Below, in pieces: positions 61,718 to 64,000 of a stretch of DNA of 64,000 bases (within the stretch, counting starts at the first letter, position 1; every line of letters begins with the position of its first letter). Position numbers and translations under genes: made by a program. Source of the DNA: Diploscapter coronatus (taxonomy: Eukaryota > Nematoda > Chromadorea > Rhabditida > Rhabditidae); NCBI GenBank assembly GCA_964036155.1, contig OZ038423.1:7579249-7643248 (forward strand). The letters run 5' to 3'. The notes beneath the pieces were generated by a model, which saw nothing but the letters and a program-made list of their open reading frames with translations, was not told where the DNA came from and searched no databases.

Positions 61718-61805
61718 TCAGACCTAGGGAGGACGATCGTCAGAAACCCCTTACGACCTACCCCCATAAATTTTTTCGTGTGACGAAAGTACTCCCTAGG
61801 TCTGT
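61718..61805. repeat. Short inverted-repeat element
   Basis: CAGACCTAGGGA is mirrored by TCCCTAGGTCTG in 88 bp. It starts six bases after the previous element. Confidence 0.7.
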
Positions 61806-61811
61806 TTAGTC

Positions 61812-62506
61812 TATCCTGAGTAAGTGGATACTGCATACATTTTTCAAACACGCTCGCTCAGGCTCCGCCCACTTTTTCCTGCCCTGCGAATTGCGTCATT
61901 CCCTCCATTTTCAAACGAGTTTCGCAATTTTTTCGAGTTTTCTTGATATTTTCGCGAAAAATCTTTATAATTATACCCTAATTATCTCTCTGATTGACCA
62001 ATTAACCCTCTTTAATGTTTGCTGTTCATTTTTCTTGTTTTTTAGCGATTTTTTCTCTCAAACCAAGACCCATTTTCATCGAGTCAAGTGTTGATTCCTC
62101 GAAGATGCAGATGTTGTTGTCGCCATCAGGTCATTCGAATTGCAAGTTGATGGACAACAGACGATCACTGATCAGACGTTTTCATAAAAATTGTCAATTT
62201 TCACGAAAAATACGAAATTTCGATCGAAAAATGAACAGCAAACATTAAGGAGTTAATTGGCCAATTATCTGATTAATTGGATGCAATATTCAATTAGTTG
62301 GAGACAATAAACTAATTATTTTTCGTCTTCAAAGTTGAAAAATTAAAAACACGTTATTTCTGACGATAAAATGGCTCAAAACGATGAAAAATCGAAAAAA
62401 TAGTTTGAAAATGGAAAATCATGCAATTCGGCAGGGCAAAAAAAAGTGGGCGGAGCTTGAGGGGGCGAAGTTGCAAAATGTATGCAGTATTCACTTACTC
62501 AGGATA
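61812..62506. repeat. MITE with TATCCTGAGTAAG ends
   Basis: TATCCTGAGTAAGTGGATAC is mirrored at 62475-62506. Arms extend through GGGCGGAGC / GCTCCGCCC and AAACATTAA / TTAATGTTT blocks. No transposase. Confidence 0.8.
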
Positions 62507-62828
62507 AACTATACTACATGCCATTATAAAACATACATCGATTTTTAAAATATGCTTCACAAAATGAACCAAGTCAACAATAGGAAGTAAACGGGTTGTA
62601 TAGGCATCTAAAAGTATTTATACTTTAGAAAGACAATTTATATATTTTTTTAGATATCACTACTTTGGGACCTATACATTTCGCGGCTCATTTTATAGAA
62701 AATTTTTAATCTGAAATTTTAACGACCTTAATTTCTGAAGAAATTACAATAAATGGGTTGCAAAATATATAGGTCACGAAGTCGCTAAGAATTCAAGTTG
62801 TTTTTAGGAAATATATTTTTAAACTCAC
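62507..62828. other. Short gap between repeats and the FkbM exons
   Basis: This is where the 3' exons of the gene at 62829-63653 should lie. Acceptor-like sites exist, but the frames after them hit stops at once. Confidence 0.4.
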
Positions 62829-63653
62829 CTCCAATCAACACGCTTAAATTAAACATTCCCGATCCAGCACCGACGCCAAAGTTGAAAAATGTACCGAATT
62901 GATTATATTTTTGGGCACTTATTTCATATATTGGATCAGCACCGTAGAATTTCGAGGGTCCCTTCAATACCTTAATTAAAATTTTTAATTATAAATTTAA
63001 CCATACCTAGAAAGACATTTAGCCGGAATAAGAAATTTTAGAGGAGAGTGTAAGCAAGATTTTGATTTTTCTATAGAAAAGTGATACATTTGGGTCCGCA
63101 ATAAGGACTTGGGAATTGTTTTTATTATGGGAGGTGTACACAAAGATTTTGGCTTAATTCCTTCCTAGATCTGAATTCAATGTTAAACCTTTAATAATTT
63201 CTCTTCAGCCAGCGTATCACGTCCTACACCTAATGTGATGATAGTTGTCAGTTCACTTTTCTAAAATATAAAACTTAGAAAGATGAATATAGAAATGATT
63301 GTCATGTTTATATTTCAAGCATAATAGATCATGTTTAACTTGATGAATTGGAAAGCCCCCAAATTCAATGAATAAAATACTTCAGTTCCCCTATCAGACC
63401 CATATAATAATGGTAATTGTAATTAGAGTTTATTTCGTTTAATTTGGGAAATTTTCTGATTTACCATTTAACTCTTATGTCTAACAATTTCTATCTAATA
63501 AACTAATTTTATAATATATCGTATACTAACATTCAGAGGTAATATATGGCGTTTTACTTCGCTACCATCATTTTGAAAACCATCGACTTTTATCGTGCCA
63601 TTTATTAATATATTCTGACATAGTTGCATGACTTTAGATAGATTTTTCCAGAT
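62829..63653 (-). CDS. FkbM-type methyltransferase, partial
   Basis: Three exons (63653-63531, 63260-63189, 62970-62829) join in phase: WKNLSKVMQLCQNILINGT, then TTIITLGVGRDTLAEE (SAM-binding loop), then FYGADPIYEIS with FFNFGVGAGSG. These match the order in nematode Methyltransf_21/FkbM proteins of a different subfamily from the gene at 3.4 kb. The start lies upstream (possibly beyond the window) and the catalytic DIEG-type half is missing: below 62829 there is only about 320 bp before a MITE. Either the gene resumes left of the repeat pile-up or it is truncated. Confidence 0.72.
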
Positions 63654-63771
63654 CTAAAAACTAATTTACTTAAGACTGAATATCTGAGAGTATCAAAGTC
63701 GTACGGAACAGAGGTTCGCAGAACGGGATAATATTTATATATCCTGTGCCATTTTGATGCTGATCATCATA

Positions 63772-63987
63772 CAGTAGCACACAAAAATTTGGGAAATTTC
63801 ATTACTTTAGACATGCTACTTATTATTATGCATTTTTAGTCAACCAATTCTTCTGAAATTTCGCTCACTTAGAGATGATATTTGATAGTGTTCATTTTCC
63901 AAGTCTTATCCAGATTGCTTTATGAAAATGTGTTTTTTCTAATCATATAAAATATTATGCAATATTCTAAACTTTTGTGGGCCACTG
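63772..63987. mobile_element. Tc1-like MITE (216 bp)
   Basis: Ends CAGTAGCACACAAAAATTT / AACTTTTGTGGGCCACTG sit directly inside TA dinucleotides (63770-63771, 63988-63989), as for Tc1/mariner insertions. No coding sequence. Confidence 0.75.
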
Positions 63988-64000
63988 TATGTGGAAATCA

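Noticed and set aside
1..64000. CRISPR array, operon-type bacterial genes or rRNA
   Set aside because: No regularly spaced identical repeats and no ribosome-binding-site-led gene strings. All supported genes have spliceosomal introns, consistent with a nuclear eukaryotic genome.

Overview
The window looks like AT-rich nuclear DNA of a rhabditid-type (clade V-like) nematode. Introns are short (often 40-60 bp) with GTAAG/TTTCAG-style junctions. Several genes belong to families expanded in nematodes: acyltransferase-3/SGNH (OAC), FkbM-type methyltransferases, GT11 fucosyltransferases, DUF268, and an SQV-4 orthologue. All identifications come from reading translations and splice sites by eye; no database search was run. 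I cannot name the genus.

Layout. 0.5-3.2 kb: a 5'-partial OAC-like acyltransferase (+). 3.4-4.7 kb: a complete FkbM-type methyltransferase with a membrane anchor (-). 6.1-6.9 kb: a DM-domain transcription factor (+). 8.3-8.9 kb: fragment of an unknown nuclear-looking protein. 9-12 kb: a hAT-like MITE and a 2.1-kb segment repeated at 28-30 kb. 13.3-15.1 kb: a complete type II glycosyltransferase-like gene (-). 15.2-18.3 kb: a MITE, a SINE, a truncated sqv-4 duplicate and two double-hairpin motifs. 19.5-31 kb: repeats, including a 5'-truncated RTE-type LINE with a perfect 16-bp target duplication and a hAT transposase remnant. 32.3-33.6 kb: a four-pass membrane protein. 34.6-36.7 and 40.5-42.0 kb: two GT11 fucosyltransferase-like genes. 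43.9-47.1 kb: a DUF268 gene. 47.9-53.5 kb: a second copy of the 14-17.6 kb region leading into the complete sqv-4 gene. 54-62.5 kb: a dense field of inverted-repeat elements and a dead mariner. 62.8-63.7 kb: exons of a second FkbM-type methyltransferase (-).

How the genes fit together. Eight of the eleven recognisable coding loci concern glycan building or decoration: UDP-glucuronate supply (sqv-4), two fucosyltransferase-like genes, an exostosin-like glycosyltransferase, two FkbM methyltransferases, DUF268 and an O-acyltransferase. Most of the complete ones carry an N-terminal signal anchor as expected for Golgi enzymes. Whether this clustering is functional or chance is an inference to test.

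The most informative structure is a duplicated divergent gene pair (glycosyltransferase on -, sqv-4 on +). At 13.3-17.6 kb only the glycosyltransferase is complete; at 47.9-53.5 kb only sqv-4 is complete. Transposon insertions in the first copy have clean empty sites in the second. The homology ends exactly at a GC-rich double hairpin that recurs 559 bp away with compensatory stem changes.
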